Shown here: positions 1-7,046 of the stretch, one piece after another | Position numbering within the stretch: position 1 is the first letter of the stretch | Layout: each line of letters begins with the position of its first letter | Origin: Luteococcus sp038433155 | Lineage (GTDB): Bacteria; Actinomycetota; Actinomycetes; Propionibacteriales; Propionibacteriaceae | Assembly (NCBI RefSeq): GCF_038433155.1 | Contig: NZ_JBCDMW010000021.1 | Coordinates: 124,001-188,000 of the forward strand | Length of the DNA: 64,000 bases | Direction: 5' to 3' | Notes under the pieces: model-generated | Seen by the model: the letters and a program-made list of their open reading frames with translations, nothing else | Told to the model about the DNA's origin: nothing | Database searches by the model: none | Translations under genes and position numbers: made by a program

Positions 1-3
1 GCC

Positions 4-9
4 TAGGCT
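4..9 (+). promoter_or_regulatory. -10 hexamer of malic enzyme gene
   Basis: TAGGCT ends six bases before the ATG at 16, so the transcript would begin at or next to the start codon. No Shine-Dalgarno sequence is visible. The same arrangement recurs before many genes here. The upstream -35 lies outside the window. Confidence 0.5.
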
Positions 10-15
10 GAGGAC

Positions 16-1722
16 ATGGCCAATTTCAGCTACCACCAGGAACCCGACGGTACCTACACGCTGCGGATCGCCGCCCGCGGCCGGGAGGTGCTGACCAATC
101 CGCTGTGCAATTTCGGCACCGCCTTCACCCGGCAACAGCGGATCGACCTCAACGTGAACGGTTTGCTGCCGCCGAATGTGGTCACCATCGACCAGCAGCT
201 GAAGCGGGTCTATGCGCAGTACCAGAAGGAATCCGACGACCTGGCCAAGTACGTCTTCCTGAACACGATGCAGGACCGCAACGAGACCCTCTTCTACCGC
301 CTGCTCACGGAGCACCTGGAGGAGATGTTGCCGATCGTCTACACCCCCACCATCGGCAAGGCGATCGAGACCTACAGCCACTGGTACCACCGGCCGCGCG
401 GGATCTTCCTGTCCATCGAGGACCCCGACGGGATCGAACCGGCGCTGCGCTCCTATGGCTACCCCAGTGAGGACGTCGACCTGATCGTGGTGACCGACTC
501 GGAGGGGATCCTGGGCATCGGTGATCAGGGCGTGGGCGGCGTGGCCATCGCCGTCGGCAAGCTGGGCGTCTACACCGCCGCGGCCGGGATCCACCCCAGC
601 CGGGCCCTGCCCGTGGTGCTGGACGTCGGCACCGACAACATCGAGCTGCTCAACGACGAGAGCTACCTGGGTTACCGGCACGCCCGGGTGCGCGGGGAGC
701 GCTATGACGCCTTCGTCGACCGGTTCGTGCAGGCGGTGCAGACGATGTACCCACACGCGATGATCCACTGGGAGGACTTCGGGGCGGGCAATGCCCACCG
801 GATCCTGGACAAGTACCGCGACGAGATCTGCACCTTCAATGACGACATCCAGGGCACCGCCGCCGTGGTGGTGGCCGCCATCCTGGCCGCAGTGCGTCGC
901 TCCGGGCAGCGGCTGGTGAACCAACGGATCGTGGTGCACGGCGCCGGCACCGCCGGCATCGGGATCGCGGACCTGTTGGTGCAGCGGATGGTGAAACGCG
1001 GCATCCCGCGCGAACAGGCGCTGGGCTGTTTCTGGGGGCTCGGTTCGCGCGGCCTGCTGCGCGAGGGCGTCAAGATGCGCGACTTCCAGGAACCCTATGC
1101 CCGCTCCGCCGCCGAACTGGAGGGCTGGCAGTTGGACGATCCCGGCACGGTGGGCCTGGCAGACGTGGTGCGCAATGTGCACCCCACCATCATCATCGGC
1201 ACCTCGGCCCAGGCCGGTGCCTTCAGCGAACAGATCGTGCGGGACATGGCCGAGCACTGCCAGACCCCGATCATCATGCCGCTGTCCAATCCCACCCGGA
1301 AGGCCGAGGCGCTGCCCGCCGACCTGCTGGAATGGACCGACGGCCGGGCGCTGATCGCCACCGGATCCCCCTTCGAACCTGTCGACCACCACGGCACGCT
1401 CTTCGAGATCGCCCAGGCCAACAATGCCCTGGTCTTCCCGGGGCTGGGGCTGGGCGTGGCCGCCTCCCGAGCCACCCGGGTCAGCGACGGGATGATCCTG
1501 GCCGCCGCGGAGGCAGTGGCCAAGGTGGTCACCTCACGGGAACTGGGTGCCTCCCTGCTGCCCCGGATCGACCGTCTGCGGGCGGTCTCGGCCCGGGTGG
1601 CCATTGCGGTGGCCAAGGCCGCCGAGAAGGAGGGGCTGGCCGATCGGGTCTTGGAGAACCCGGTGCAGGAGATCTACGAGCAGATGTGGTCCCCGGACTA
1701 CCCGACGGTCGAGGTCGTCTGA
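16..1722 (+). CDS. maeA: NAD-dependent malic enzyme (oxaloacetate-decarboxylating)
   Basis: Converts L-malate to pyruvate and CO2 with reduction of NAD, linking the TCA cycle to pyruvate in the cytoplasm. The 568-residue length fits the large malic enzyme type. Visible landmarks are IVYTPTIG (about 107-114), the GIGDQGVGG signature (167-175) followed by GKLGVYTA with the expected catalytic Lys (about 182), the metal-binding segment with HWEDF and FNDDIQGTA, and the nucleotide-binding GAGTAGIG. The ATG at 16 gives a full-length N terminus. The next gene starts two bases after this stop, so the two are probably translationally coupled. NAD rather than NADP preference is inferred from family similarity. 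Confidence 0.93.
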   Translation: MANFSYHQEPDGTYTLRIAARGREVLTNPLCNFGTAFTRQQRIDLNVNGLLPPNVVTIDQQLKRVYAQYQKESDDLAKYVFLNTMQDRNETLFYRLLTEHLEEMLPIVYTPTIGKAIETYSHWYHRPRGIFLSIEDPDGIEPALRSYGYPSEDVDLIVVTDSEGILGIGDQGVGGVAIAVGKLGVYTAAAGIHPSRALPVVLDVGTDNIELLNDESYLGYRHARVRGERYDAFVDRFVQAVQTMYPHAMIHWEDFGAGNAHRILDKYRDEICTFNDDIQGTAAVVVAAILAAVRRSGQRLVNQRIVVHGAGTAGIGIADLLVQRMVKRGIPREQALGCFWGLGSRGLLREGVKMRDFQEPYARSAAELEGWQLDDPGTVGLADVVRNVHPTIIIGTSAQAGAFSEQIVRDMAEHCQTPIIMPLSNPTRKAEALPADLLEWTDGRALIATGSPFEPVDHHGTLFEIAQANNALVFPGLGLGVAASRATRVSDGMILAAAEAVAKVVTSRELGASLLPRIDRLRAVSARVAIAVAKAAEKEGLADRVLENPVQEIYEQMWSPDYPTVEVV

Positions 1723-1724
1723 CC

Positions 1725-2594
1725 TTGGCGGAACAGATCACCGTCCTGGCGCCCCGGCAGTGGCAGGCGCGACGCGATGCCCACCGGGCCCGGGCCGAGG
1801 CCTTGCTGGCCGGCGTGGCCCAACGTCGCCGGCATGGGCGCAAGCATCCCGTCGAGGACTTCCTGTTCGACTACTACAACCTGCGGCCGGGAGAGCTGAT
1901 GGTCTGGCACCCGGGTGCGGGCGTCGCCCTTGGTGATCCCGACGGGGAGTACGCCGGCCGCAAGTTCTACCGGCACGACGACGGGATCAGTCAGCTGGAC
2001 CAGACGGCCTTCCTGGCCAAGCGGGCCGGCACGGTGGAGTGGACCCGCACCCTGCTGGGGCGCACCGCCACCAATCCGGCGCACTTCGGGTGCTTCGGGA
2101 TGCACGAATGGGCGATGGTCTACCACCTGACGCCGGACCAGACCCGGCACCACTACCTGCCGCTGCGCTTCGAGCCGGAGCGGATCGCCGAGGTGGTGGA
2201 GCAGGTGGGGCTGCGGTGCAGCCACTTTGACGCCTTCCGTTTCTTCACCCCCGACGCGGAGCCGCTGAACGCGCTGCGCCCCACCCGGGAAGAGCAGCCC
2301 GAGCTGGACCAGCCGGGCTGTCTGCACGTCGGGATGGACCTGTACAAGTGGGCGGGCAAGTTGCTGCCGGCCTGTGACTCCGAGCTGCTGCTGGACACCT
2401 TCGAGCTGGCCCGCGACATCCGGGAGTTGGACATGCGGGCCAGCGCCTATGACCTGTCCGGCTGGGGCTACGCCCCGGTTCCCGTCGAGACCCCGGCGGG
2501 CCGGGCCGACTATGTCCGACGGCAGAAGGCCTTCGCCGAGCGGGCGTCGCCGCTACGGGGGCGGCTGCTGCGGTTGCTGGACTGGCTGCCCTGA
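1725..2594 (+). CDS. Conserved actinobacterial protein, usually named 3-methyladenine DNA glycosylase
   Basis: A 289-residue protein of a family conserved in actinobacteria and commonly labelled 3-methyladenine DNA glycosylase. I see no helix-hairpin-helix or other recognised glycosylase motif, so the label should be treated with caution. Strongly family-like blocks are KHPVEDFLFDYYNLRPGEL, FGCFGMHEWAMVY, CSHFDAFRFFTP and NALRPTREEQPELDQPGCLH. It is rich in His, Asp and aromatic residues and has no signal peptide or membrane segment. I chose the TTG at 1725 because it lies two bases after the malic enzyme stop (TGA at 1720-1722) and the family similarity begins soon after it; upstream in-frame sequence only mirrors the malic enzyme gene. 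Confidence 0.7.
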   Translation: MAEQITVLAPRQWQARRDAHRARAEALLAGVAQRRRHGRKHPVEDFLFDYYNLRPGELMVWHPGAGVALGDPDGEYAGRKFYRHDDGISQLDQTAFLAKRAGTVEWTRTLLGRTATNPAHFGCFGMHEWAMVYHLTPDQTRHHYLPLRFEPERIAEVVEQVGLRCSHFDAFRFFTPDAEPLNALRPTREEQPELDQPGCLHVGMDLYKWAGKLLPACDSELLLDTFELARDIRELDMRASAYDLSGWGYAPVPVETPAGRADYVRRQKAFAERASPLRGRLLRLLDWLP

Positions 2595-2737
2595 TCCGGA
2601 CCCACCGGCCGTGGTGCCAGCGTGAACCTGAAGTGTCACTGCTCCGGGTGGTTTCGACGGGCGTGTCCCGAGCGGCGTGGCCTAGCGTTGGGGCCGCGCT
2701 CGCGCCACCACCCGTCGGTCCCCTGGAGGAGAACACC

Positions 2738-3853
2738 GTGACCTGCCACCGCCCTCGTCGTGCCCTGATTGCCCTGGCAAGTGTGGGGCTGGTCACCCTG
2801 AGCGCCTGCGGAGCCACGGACCAGCAGGCCCAGCCCGCCCCGGAGCAGAGCGTCGCGGGACAGGCCAGCCCGACGTCGATGGCCAGCTCGGCCGTCCCGG
2901 CGGCCACCGCCTCGGCCACGCCCAGCGCCCCGGCCACGCCCAGCGCCCCGGCCACGCCCAGCGCCTCGGCCACCATGCTCGCGGCCGGCGCCACCGGTGA
3001 CCGGGTGCGGGAGTTGCAGCACCGGCTGCAGCAGCTGGACTGGTTCGAGGGGAAGATCACCGGCAGCTACGGTGAGGACACGGCGGCCGCGGTGCGCGGC
3101 TTCCAGGAGAAGCGGGGCCTACCGGTTACGGGCACCGTGGACCAGAAGACCTGGGCCGGCCTGGCCGGGCGCACCAAGCAGCCCACCCATGACCAGCTGT
3201 ACAACATCCTCAAGCCGGGCCCGGCCCTGTTGAAGCAGGGGGCCACCGGTGCCCAGGTCAAGGACCTGCAGGCTCGGCTCAAGCAGATCGGTTGGTTCTC
3301 CGGCAAGGTGACGGATCGCTTCGGGGAGCAGACGACGGCCGCGGTGAAGGCCTTCCAGACCAAGCGCGGCATCCCGGAGACCGGGGAGGTGGACCAGCGC
3401 ACCCTGGACCGACTCAACGCGATGACCCGGACCCCGACGAAGGAGGAACTGGGGAACAAGCAGCCCAGCGTGAGCGCGCCCCGGCTGGATCCGCGTTGCC
3501 TGAGCGGCCGGGTGCTGTGCATCTCCAAGAGCGCAGACAAGCTGAGCTGGGTGGTGGACGGCAAGGTGCAGACCGTGATGAGCGTGCGCTTCGGCTCGGA
3601 GCTGACACCCACCCGGGAAGGCACCTTCCAGGTCAATTCCAAGTCCCGGGACCACGTGTCCACGATCTACCACACCAAGATGCCGTTCGCGATGTTCTTC
3701 TCGGGCGGGCAGGCAGTGCACTATTCGGCCGACTTCGCCGCCCGGGGATACAACGGTGCGTCACACGGCTGCGTGAATGTGCGCAACTACGACGGGATCG
3801 CGGCGCTCTTTGACCAGGTTCGGGTGGGGGACCGGGTGGTGGTGCACCGCTGA
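2738..3853 (+). CDS. L,D-transpeptidase lipoprotein with two peptidoglycan-binding domains
   Basis: Likely makes 3-3 (meso-DAP to meso-DAP) cross-links in peptidoglycan or anchors proteins to it, outside the membrane. The GTG at 2738 has a good GGAGGA (2725-2730) and begins a lipoprotein signal peptide ending in the lipobox LSAC. A Ser/Thr/Ala/Pro linker with the repeated block ATPSAP follows. Two PG_binding_1 domains sit at about residues 82-141 and 165-230. A YkuD domain (about 257-371) contains SHGCVNVRN with the catalytic Cys near 345. Upstream in-frame starts such as 2633 would place extra residues before the signal peptide and are unlikely. The 3' end forms half of a hairpin shared with the convergent neighbour. 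Confidence 0.9.
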   Translation: MTCHRPRRALIALASVGLVTLSACGATDQQAQPAPEQSVAGQASPTSMASSAVPAATASATPSAPATPSAPATPSASATMLAAGATGDRVRELQHRLQQLDWFEGKITGSYGEDTAAAVRGFQEKRGLPVTGTVDQKTWAGLAGRTKQPTHDQLYNILKPGPALLKQGATGAQVKDLQARLKQIGWFSGKVTDRFGEQTTAAVKAFQTKRGIPETGEVDQRTLDRLNAMTRTPTKEELGNKQPSVSAPRLDPRCLSGRVLCISKSADKLSWVVDGKVQTVMSVRFGSELTPTREGTFQVNSKSRDHVSTIYHTKMPFAMFFSGGQAVHYSADFAARGYNGASHGCVNVRNYDGIAALFDQVRVGDRVVVHR

Positions 3854-3878
3854 GCGGCGCGGCCCCCGACCGCTCAGC
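3849..3878. terminator. Bidirectional hairpin terminator between convergent genes
   Basis: Perfect 9-bp inverted repeat GCTGAGCGG (3849-3857) and CCGCTCAGC (3870-3878) with a 12-base loop. The arms contain the stop codons of both convergent genes (TGA at 3851-3853 on plus; 3874-3876 on minus). There is no U-tract, as is common in high-GC actinobacteria. Confidence 0.6.
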
Positions 3879-4503
3879 CGGCGATCTTCAGGGCGGCCAG
3901 CTGTTGCCGTCGGGTGCCAGCCAGGAAGACCGTGGTCTCGCCCTGGGGCTTGGCGAACAGCACCGTGCCGGTCAGGCTCTGGCCCGCGGTGATCGGTTGG
4001 CCCTCCAGGTAGTCCTGACCGGACGGTGACGGGTCGTACTGGCTTGCCGATGCGTTGTCCAGCGCGAAGAAGCCCAGCCGCTGCTGGCCCCGGTCCAGCG
4101 TCACTCGCAGGGTGAGCAGTAGCCCCTCCGAGGTCCAGCGGTGGCCGACGACCTCAAAGGTGCCGGCGGTGTCCTCGCGCGGGTTCTCGAACGGGACCGA
4201 CGTCGGGATCCCGGTGCCCGGAGTGCTCCCGACGGTGGGATTGGTGCTGGCTGCCGGGTCCTGGCCTGCCGGGCCCGTGCTCACCGACTCGGTGGGGGCC
4301 GCCTGCGGCTCGGCGTCGTCGTCGGAACCGAGCCGGGTGGCGGCCAACACCGCCAGGGCGATCAGGGCGAGCACCGCGAGGGTGATCCACAACGGCCGGC
4401 GATTGGGCGGCGGGGTGAACTGCGACGGGCTCACCGGTGCGGGCGCGGGCTGACCGAACGGCTGGTACGGGTCCCGGGACCCGGGCTGATAGGGCTGCGT
4501 CAT
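3874..4503 (-). CDS. Membrane-anchored protein with proline-rich head and extracytoplasmic beta domain
   Basis: A 209-residue protein of unknown function. Residues 1-37 are a proline/glutamine-rich cytoplasmic head. One membrane segment follows (about 38-57, LWITLAVLALIALAVLAA), then a Ser/Thr/Pro/Gly linker, and a C-terminal domain of about 100 residues (FEVVGHRWTSEGLLLTLRVTLD...) resembling the small immunoglobulin-like or DUF4352-like domains found outside actinobacterial cells. The ATG at 4501-4503 is preceded on the minus strand by TAGGCT nine bases upstream (forward 4513-4518), suggesting a nearly leaderless message. It converges on the L,D-transpeptidase gene; a cell-envelope role is plausible but not shown. 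Confidence 0.75.
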   Translation of the reverse strand: MTQPYQPGSRDPYQPFGQPAPAPVSPSQFTPPPNRRPLWITLAVLALIALAVLAATRLGSDDDAEPQAAPTESVSTGPAGQDPAASTNPTVGSTPGTGIPTSVPFENPREDTAGTFEVVGHRWTSEGLLLTLRVTLDRGQQRLGFFALDNASASQYDPSPSGQDYLEGQPITAGQSLTGTVLFAKPQGETTVFLAGTRRQQLAALKIAG

Positions 4504-4512
4504 GGTGCGCCC

Positions 4513-4518
4513 AGCCTA
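4513..4518 (-). promoter_or_regulatory. -10 hexamer for the membrane-anchored protein
   Basis: Minus-strand TAGGCT, nine bases from the ATG at 4503. It fits the start-proximal -10 pattern seen across this window. Confidence 0.45.
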
Positions 4519-4538
4519 CCCGGCGGGGCCCGGGCCGG

Positions 4539-4547
4539 TTGTCCACA
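4539..4547 (+). promoter_or_regulatory. DnaA-box-like sequence
   Basis: TTGTCCACA, identical to the G+C-adapted DnaA box of actinobacteria, lies in the 122-bp gap between divergent genes (minus start 4503; plus start 4626). Two more copies lie upstream of comEA. DnaA binding is inferred from sequence only. Confidence 0.4.
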
Positions 4548-4625
4548 GCCGGGTGATCCAGCACCAGGAATGACCAGTTGTGCATGCCTGCACCGATCGT
4601 GCCTCCAATTTCGACAGTGTGTGGC

Positions 4626-5621
4626 ATGAGCACCGAAACTGCGGACCTGACCCGACTCGCCATCCACGACAGTGAGGACTTCCTGTCCCTGATCCCGTAC
4701 CTGCTGGGCTACCAACCCGAAGAACGCCTGGTCTTCCTGGTGATCGACGGCAGACGGGTGGGCATGACCGGCGCCCTGCCGCTCGCCGCCCTGGAAATCC
4801 CCGAGAACGCCCGGCAGAGCCTGCTCAACTGTCTGGAGCACTTCGACCGGCCGCGGGTGGTGCTGGCCTGCTGGTCCGCAAACCCGGACCTGGCCGACGA
4901 GGCGCTGGCCATGGCCGAGATCTGGGCCGGACCGGAGCGGATACTGGACTCGGTGAGCGTCGTGGGGGACCACTGGCACTCCCGCTCCGGGGAGGGCGAG
5001 GGCAGGCGCGGCCGGGTCGCCGACCTGGCCCATAGCTCCGTCGCGGCGCAGGCGGTGGTGGCCGGTCTGGTGGCGTTGCCCAGCCGGGATGACGCGGTCG
5101 CGGTGGTGGCCGGCCCGGGCGAGGACTGCCCCCAGCCGGTGGAGCGTTGGTGCCTGGACGCCGAGGATGAGCTGCGCGGCCGGCCCTGGAGCCACTGGGA
5201 CGCCACCGCCCGACGGCTGTACCCGGACCTGCTGGCGGCCTGTCGTGAGGGACGTCCGGTGGACCCGATGGACCTGGCCCGGCTGGCGGTGCTCAGCGGC
5301 GAGGTGACGGTGCTGGATGACCTGCTGCTGGGCATCGGGCGCCGCACGGCCAAGGACTGTGCCCGGCTGTGGGCAATGGTGGTGGCGCAGACTCCCGACG
5401 ACTGGGCGCATGGGCCACTGATGCTGCTGGGAATCGCGTCCTGGGTGACGGGGGAGGGCGCGGTGATGGTTGCCTGCATCGAGCGGGCGCGTCGGATCAA
5501 CCGGTCCACGGTGTGGATCAACACCCTGGACGAGATGAACCACCACGCCGTCAACCCCCAGGTCTGGGAGCAGCTGCGGGCCGAGGGAATCTTCGGGGTC
5601 CCGCTTCCCGAGGTCGCCTGA
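4626..5621 (+). CDS. DUF4192 family protein
   Basis: A 331-residue actinobacterial protein of the DUF4192 family; function unknown. The family opening is clear in ADLTRLAIHDSEDFLSLIPYLLGYQPEERLVFLVIDGRRVG, and the C-terminal part is mostly helical with a long middle section rich in Asp/Arg. There is no signal peptide or membrane segment. I start at ATG 4626 because homologous sequence begins with the DLTRL block; an in-frame ATG at 4578 would add 16 unlikely residues. It is followed after about 20 bases by the PfkB-like gene in the same direction, so the two may be co-transcribed. Confidence 0.78.
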   Translation: MSTETADLTRLAIHDSEDFLSLIPYLLGYQPEERLVFLVIDGRRVGMTGALPLAALEIPENARQSLLNCLEHFDRPRVVLACWSANPDLADEALAMAEIWAGPERILDSVSVVGDHWHSRSGEGEGRRGRVADLAHSSVAAQAVVAGLVALPSRDDAVAVVAGPGEDCPQPVERWCLDAEDELRGRPWSHWDATARRLYPDLLAACREGRPVDPMDLARLAVLSGEVTVLDDLLLGIGRRTAKDCARLWAMVVAQTPDDWAHGPLMLLGIASWVTGEGAVMVACIERARRINRSTVWINTLDEMNHHAVNPQVWEQLRAEGIFGVPLPEVA

Positions 5622-5642
5622 TCGGCCGGTAACGTGGGCCCC

Positions 5643-6245
5643 ATGCGGTACGTGCTCTGCCAGGGCCCGGGCTTCGACGCCTGCTCGGGAGAGCTTGCGC
5701 GCGCTCTGGCGGAGCAGGGGCAGGATGTCCAGCTCACCAACGGCTTCCGGCCGGTGCTGCAGCCCGATGACTGGCTGCACTGTGCCGGAGCCGCGGCACT
5801 GGACGAGGGCTCGGCCCGGGAAGTGCTTGGCCTGATGGCCTGCGCGCCCGCCGCCGTCTCGACACACCTGGTGGTGGATGGCCACCGCTGCGTCGACGCC
5901 GACCTGCTGTGGCCGGCCCTGGAGGACCTGCTGTACACCGTGGGAGACATCGGCGGGCTGCTGATGATCCGGGAACAGGACCTGGGCTGGCTCTGCTCGG
6001 ACCCGGCGGTGGACCCGGCCGAAGCTGCCCACGGCTGGGCCGAGGCATACGGTCTGGCGCTGTGCCTCGTGACCCGGGGCACGAAGGCGATCGCGGTGAA
6101 GTCCGACGGCCGATGCACCGAGGCCAGCGGCGCGCGCCCTGTGACCGACTCGTCGGACCTGGCCAGATTCTGCGCGGGCTTCCTGAGGGCCTTCGTGGAC
6201 GACCCGTCAGACCTGGACCGGGCGCTGCGGATGGGGCTTGGCTGA
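5643..6245 (+). CDS. Short PfkB-like protein with degenerate active site
   Basis: A 200-residue cytoplasmic protein of unknown function. Its second half resembles the C-terminal half of PfkB-family sugar kinases: a segment like the usual NxxE region (LLMIREQDLGWLC), then AYGLALCLVTRGTKAIAV matching the vvTrGxxGa strand-turn, then TDSSDLARFCAGFLRAF in place of the family's DTTGAGDAFAAGFL. The GAGD anion hole and catalytic Asp are therefore absent (Ala in the Asp position). At 200 residues it is about two thirds of a normal PfkB enzyme. The ATG at 5643 is preferred; an in-frame GTG at 5634 is possible. It may be a pseudokinase or a decayed enzyme. Confidence 0.6.
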   Translation: MRYVLCQGPGFDACSGELARALAEQGQDVQLTNGFRPVLQPDDWLHCAGAAALDEGSAREVLGLMACAPAAVSTHLVVDGHRCVDADLLWPALEDLLYTVGDIGGLLMIREQDLGWLCSDPAVDPAEAAHGWAEAYGLALCLVTRGTKAIAVKSDGRCTEASGARPVTDSSDLARFCAGFLRAFVDDPSDLDRALRMGLG

Positions 6246-6248
6246 AGC

Positions 6249-6263
6249 TTGGCCCCCGGCCAA
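6249..6263. promoter_or_regulatory. Perfect palindrome upstream of the HTH regulator gene
   Basis: TTGGCC-CCC-GGCCAA lies four bases after the previous stop and about 34 bases before the regulator ATG, just upstream of its probable -10. The position suits an operator for autoregulation; a small terminator is the alternative. Confidence 0.4.
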
Positions 6264-6284
6264 TTTCTCCGGGATAGCTTCTTG

Positions 6285-6290
6285 TAAACT
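6285..6290 (+). promoter_or_regulatory. -10 hexamer of the regulator gene
   Basis: TAAACT ends seven bases before the ATG at 6297, with no Shine-Dalgarno, so a leaderless message is likely. It sits within TTGTAAAC, which partly recurs near the start of the next gene (ATTGTAAAA at 7052-7060). Confidence 0.4.
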
Positions 6291-6296
6291 TCCTGC

Positions 6297-6983
6297 ATGT
6301 CCACCAAGGGTCCATCCGGACCATCCATGAACCAGTCCGCGCTCTCGATGTCCACCGCGCGGGCCTCGGTGCTGGAGGCGGTCCGACAGCGGGGCAGGCT
6401 GTGCACGGTCCGCGAGATTGCCCGGGACTTCGACCTGCATCCCAACACGGTCCGGGAGCACCTGGACGCCCTGCTGGAGCAGGGGCTGGTGGCCCGCGAG
6501 GCCTCGTCGCCCACCGGACGTGGCCGGCCCGCCCTGATGTATCGCCCCACCAGTGCCAGCCAGGACGTGGCCCGGGACTATGAGTTGCTCTCCGATGTGC
6601 TGGCCGAACAGCTGGCCGCCATGCCGAATGCCCGGGAGACGGCCCTCGCCGCCGGCCGCTCGTGGGGCAACCGCACCGTGACCGAACGCGACGGCGACGT
6701 CCGCATCGAGGAACTGCCCGGGGTGATCGGCCGGCTGGGATTCGAGCCCACGCTGCCGGACGTGGACGGCAACCTGGTGCTGCGCAGTTGCCCGATCCTG
6801 GCCGCCGCCCGCAGGCATCCCGAGGTGGTCTGCACCGTGCACCTGGGTTATGTCCAGGCGTTGATCGAGGCCGCGGGCGAGGACCCGACGACCACCCGGT
6901 TGGTGCCGATGGGCGATGAGCACGGCTGCCTGCTGCACGTCGAGGCGCTGGCCGCTCGTCGCCCGGACACCGCGGCCTCCTGA
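6297..6983 (+). CDS. ArsR/SufR-like winged-helix regulator with C-terminal Cys residues
   Basis: A 228-residue DNA-binding protein. A winged helix spans about residues 22-85 (VLEAVRQRGRLCTVREIARDF, then the recognition helix HPNTVREHLDALL and the wing TGRGRPALMY). The C-terminal domain carries RSCPILAAARRHPEVVC, two Cys separated by 13 residues, and another Cys in DEHGC, resembling the iron-sulfur regulators of the SufR type. It is next to, and probably controls, the copper nitrite reductase fusion gene 63 bases downstream, so it may sense NO or redox state. Fe-S binding and the target are inferred. An internal Met at codon 11 or 18 could be an alternative start. Confidence 0.78.
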   Translation: MSTKGPSGPSMNQSALSMSTARASVLEAVRQRGRLCTVREIARDFDLHPNTVREHLDALLEQGLVAREASSPTGRGRPALMYRPTSASQDVARDYELLSDVLAEQLAAMPNARETALAAGRSWGNRTVTERDGDVRIEELPGVIGRLGFEPTLPDVDGNLVLRSCPILAAARRHPEVVCTVHLGYVQALIEAAGEDPTTTRLVPMGDEHGCLLHVEALAARRPDTAAS

Positions 6984-7030
6984 GGTCGGCGCCCCGACAG
7001 GGCGGCTATCGGTCGGTGGCACGGCTCGGG

Positions 7031-7036
7031 TAGCAT
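7031..7036 (+). promoter_or_regulatory. -10 hexamer of the nitrite reductase fusion gene
   Basis: TAGCAT ends ten bases before the ATG at 7047 and there is no Shine-Dalgarno sequence in between. A very short or absent leader is likely. No convincing -35 is seen, consistent with an activator-dependent promoter, but that is inference. Confidence 0.35.
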
Positions 7037-7046
7037 TTAACACGCT

